Position numbers and translations under genes: made by a program | Assembly (NCBI RefSeq): GCF_001540865.1 | Contig: NC_033621.1 | Location: 17,592,412-17,656,411 of the forward strand | DNA: 64,000 nt | From: Ananas comosus | Lineage: Eukaryota > Streptophyta > Magnoliopsida > Poales > Bromeliaceae | Direction: 5' to 3' | Shown: positions 63,301 through 64,000 of the stretch, piece after piece | Position numbering within the stretch: position 1 is the first letter of the stretch | Layout of the letters: each line of letters starts with the position of its first letter | Notes under the pieces: model-generated | Told to the model about the DNA's origin: nothing | What the model saw: only the letters and a program-made list of their open reading frames with translations | The model's database searches: none

Positions 63301-64000
63301 AGATAAACGTGTATATCGTGTTTACTAGAGTCATGGGAAAAAAACAATACTGAAGAAAAAGAAAAATCAATTAAAGCACAGAACGAAAGGGTTTTGATAA
63401 ACTACATAAGTAGTATGATAAGGCAACCAGCCGTTAAACCCTAGTGATGATATCATTATAATCCATATTTCGTTCCTAAATTTACGGCACCGTGCCCCAG
63501 CACGGCTTTTGAATGGCCGTGTCATGTCGTGCCACGCATGGCTCGGCACGGCTACGCACGGCCAGTTTTTTTAAGAACATACGGCTGTGTATTATCGTAC
63601 TTTATAAATAAAAGAAAGCGTGTGTAGAAAACTTGAAATAACTTCTTTAATGAAAGATAAAATTTCTTATCTCCCAAAACTCGACACGGTTGCCATGCCC
63701 TAGACATAGCACGGTCATAGAACAACCGTGCCATGCCGTGCCACCTTTTTTTTTTTAAAAAAAAAAGACCTCTAGAGCACATTAATAAATAAATATGGCT
63801 CACTCTAAAAAGTTACCGTGAAATGTCTCAGCACCGATAAAAATCTTTTTTTAATCTTCCAAAACATAGGTGAAGTTGGGGGAATTATTGACAAGTTAAT
63901 TCACAACAATTCACACGCCAATAGATGGATGTAGAACAATTGGTACAGCTGTGACAACTGAAGTTGAGAGAGTACAGCGCAATAACAGAATCGTAAGTGA
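63300..64000. repeat. Unassigned DNA with GCACGG/CCGTGC repeats
   Basis: At 63486-63575 and 63685-63745 the words CACGG, GGCACGG and their inverse CCGTGCC recur many times, giving several possible hairpins around an AT-rich middle. It looks like the ends of a degenerate inverted-repeat transposon. No gene is seen, and the remainder is AT-rich. Confidence 0.5.

Overview
This is nuclear DNA from a flowering plant, built from nested LTR-retrotransposon remnants into which plastid DNA has been inserted (NUPTs). I see no intact nuclear protein gene. The plastid clpP copy has an intron after exon 1 and another after exon 2, which argues against a grass. The rpl2 fragment keeps an ACG start, as in many monocots. 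A non-grass monocot fits best; the species is not determined.

Layout. 1-12361: reversed LTR piece, another LTR remnant, small inverted-repeat transposons (one carrying a 154 bp LTR-like insert), and a solo LTR (7572-10275) inside an older LTR-like remnant. 12362-20411: three LTRs nested inside one another, each bounded by TG...CA and an exact 5 bp target duplication (TGGAG, ATTAA, GTTTT). 20492-21310: small plastid mosaic. 21467-24145: tandem repeats and AT-rich DNA. 24146-27441: inverted copy of the outer LTR family. 27442-32937: low-complexity and unassigned DNA. 32963-44023: plastid block A (psbA, trnK/matK, rps16, trnQ, psbK, psbI, trnS, trnG, trnR, end of atpA). 44025-48899: LTR pieces. 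49200-about 63300: plastid block B (rpl2, ycf2, petA, petB-intron copy, rrn23, rpoC2, rpoA, petD, petB, psbH, psbN, psbT, psbB, clpP), interrupted at 49501-52014 by a solo LTR flanked by CCTAT duplications.

Main results. (1) Four stretches (32963-34200, 35309-35612, 56322-about 57430, 61642-about 63300) hold plastid genes as reversed but uncomplemented text: psbA, matK and petB can be read only from the base-by-base complement in the forward direction. No DNA rearrangement does this, so they are assembly errors; all start at an N run or a single n. (2) The solo LTR with its target duplication inside ycf2 sequence shows that at least part of block B is truly nuclear. C-to-T nonsense changes in rpoA and petD agree, while psbB, psbH, psbN and psbT stay open. 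(3) Otherwise dissimilar LTRs share an ordered set of modules: ACCGGT palindromes 130-460 bp from the 5' end, a CT-rich leader, a paired-stem module 470-560 bp from the 3' end whose arms change in a compensating way, a small terminal hairpin, and a GGGGCRTGACA end. No gag-pol reading frame is present anywhere, so the array consists of solo LTRs and fragments.
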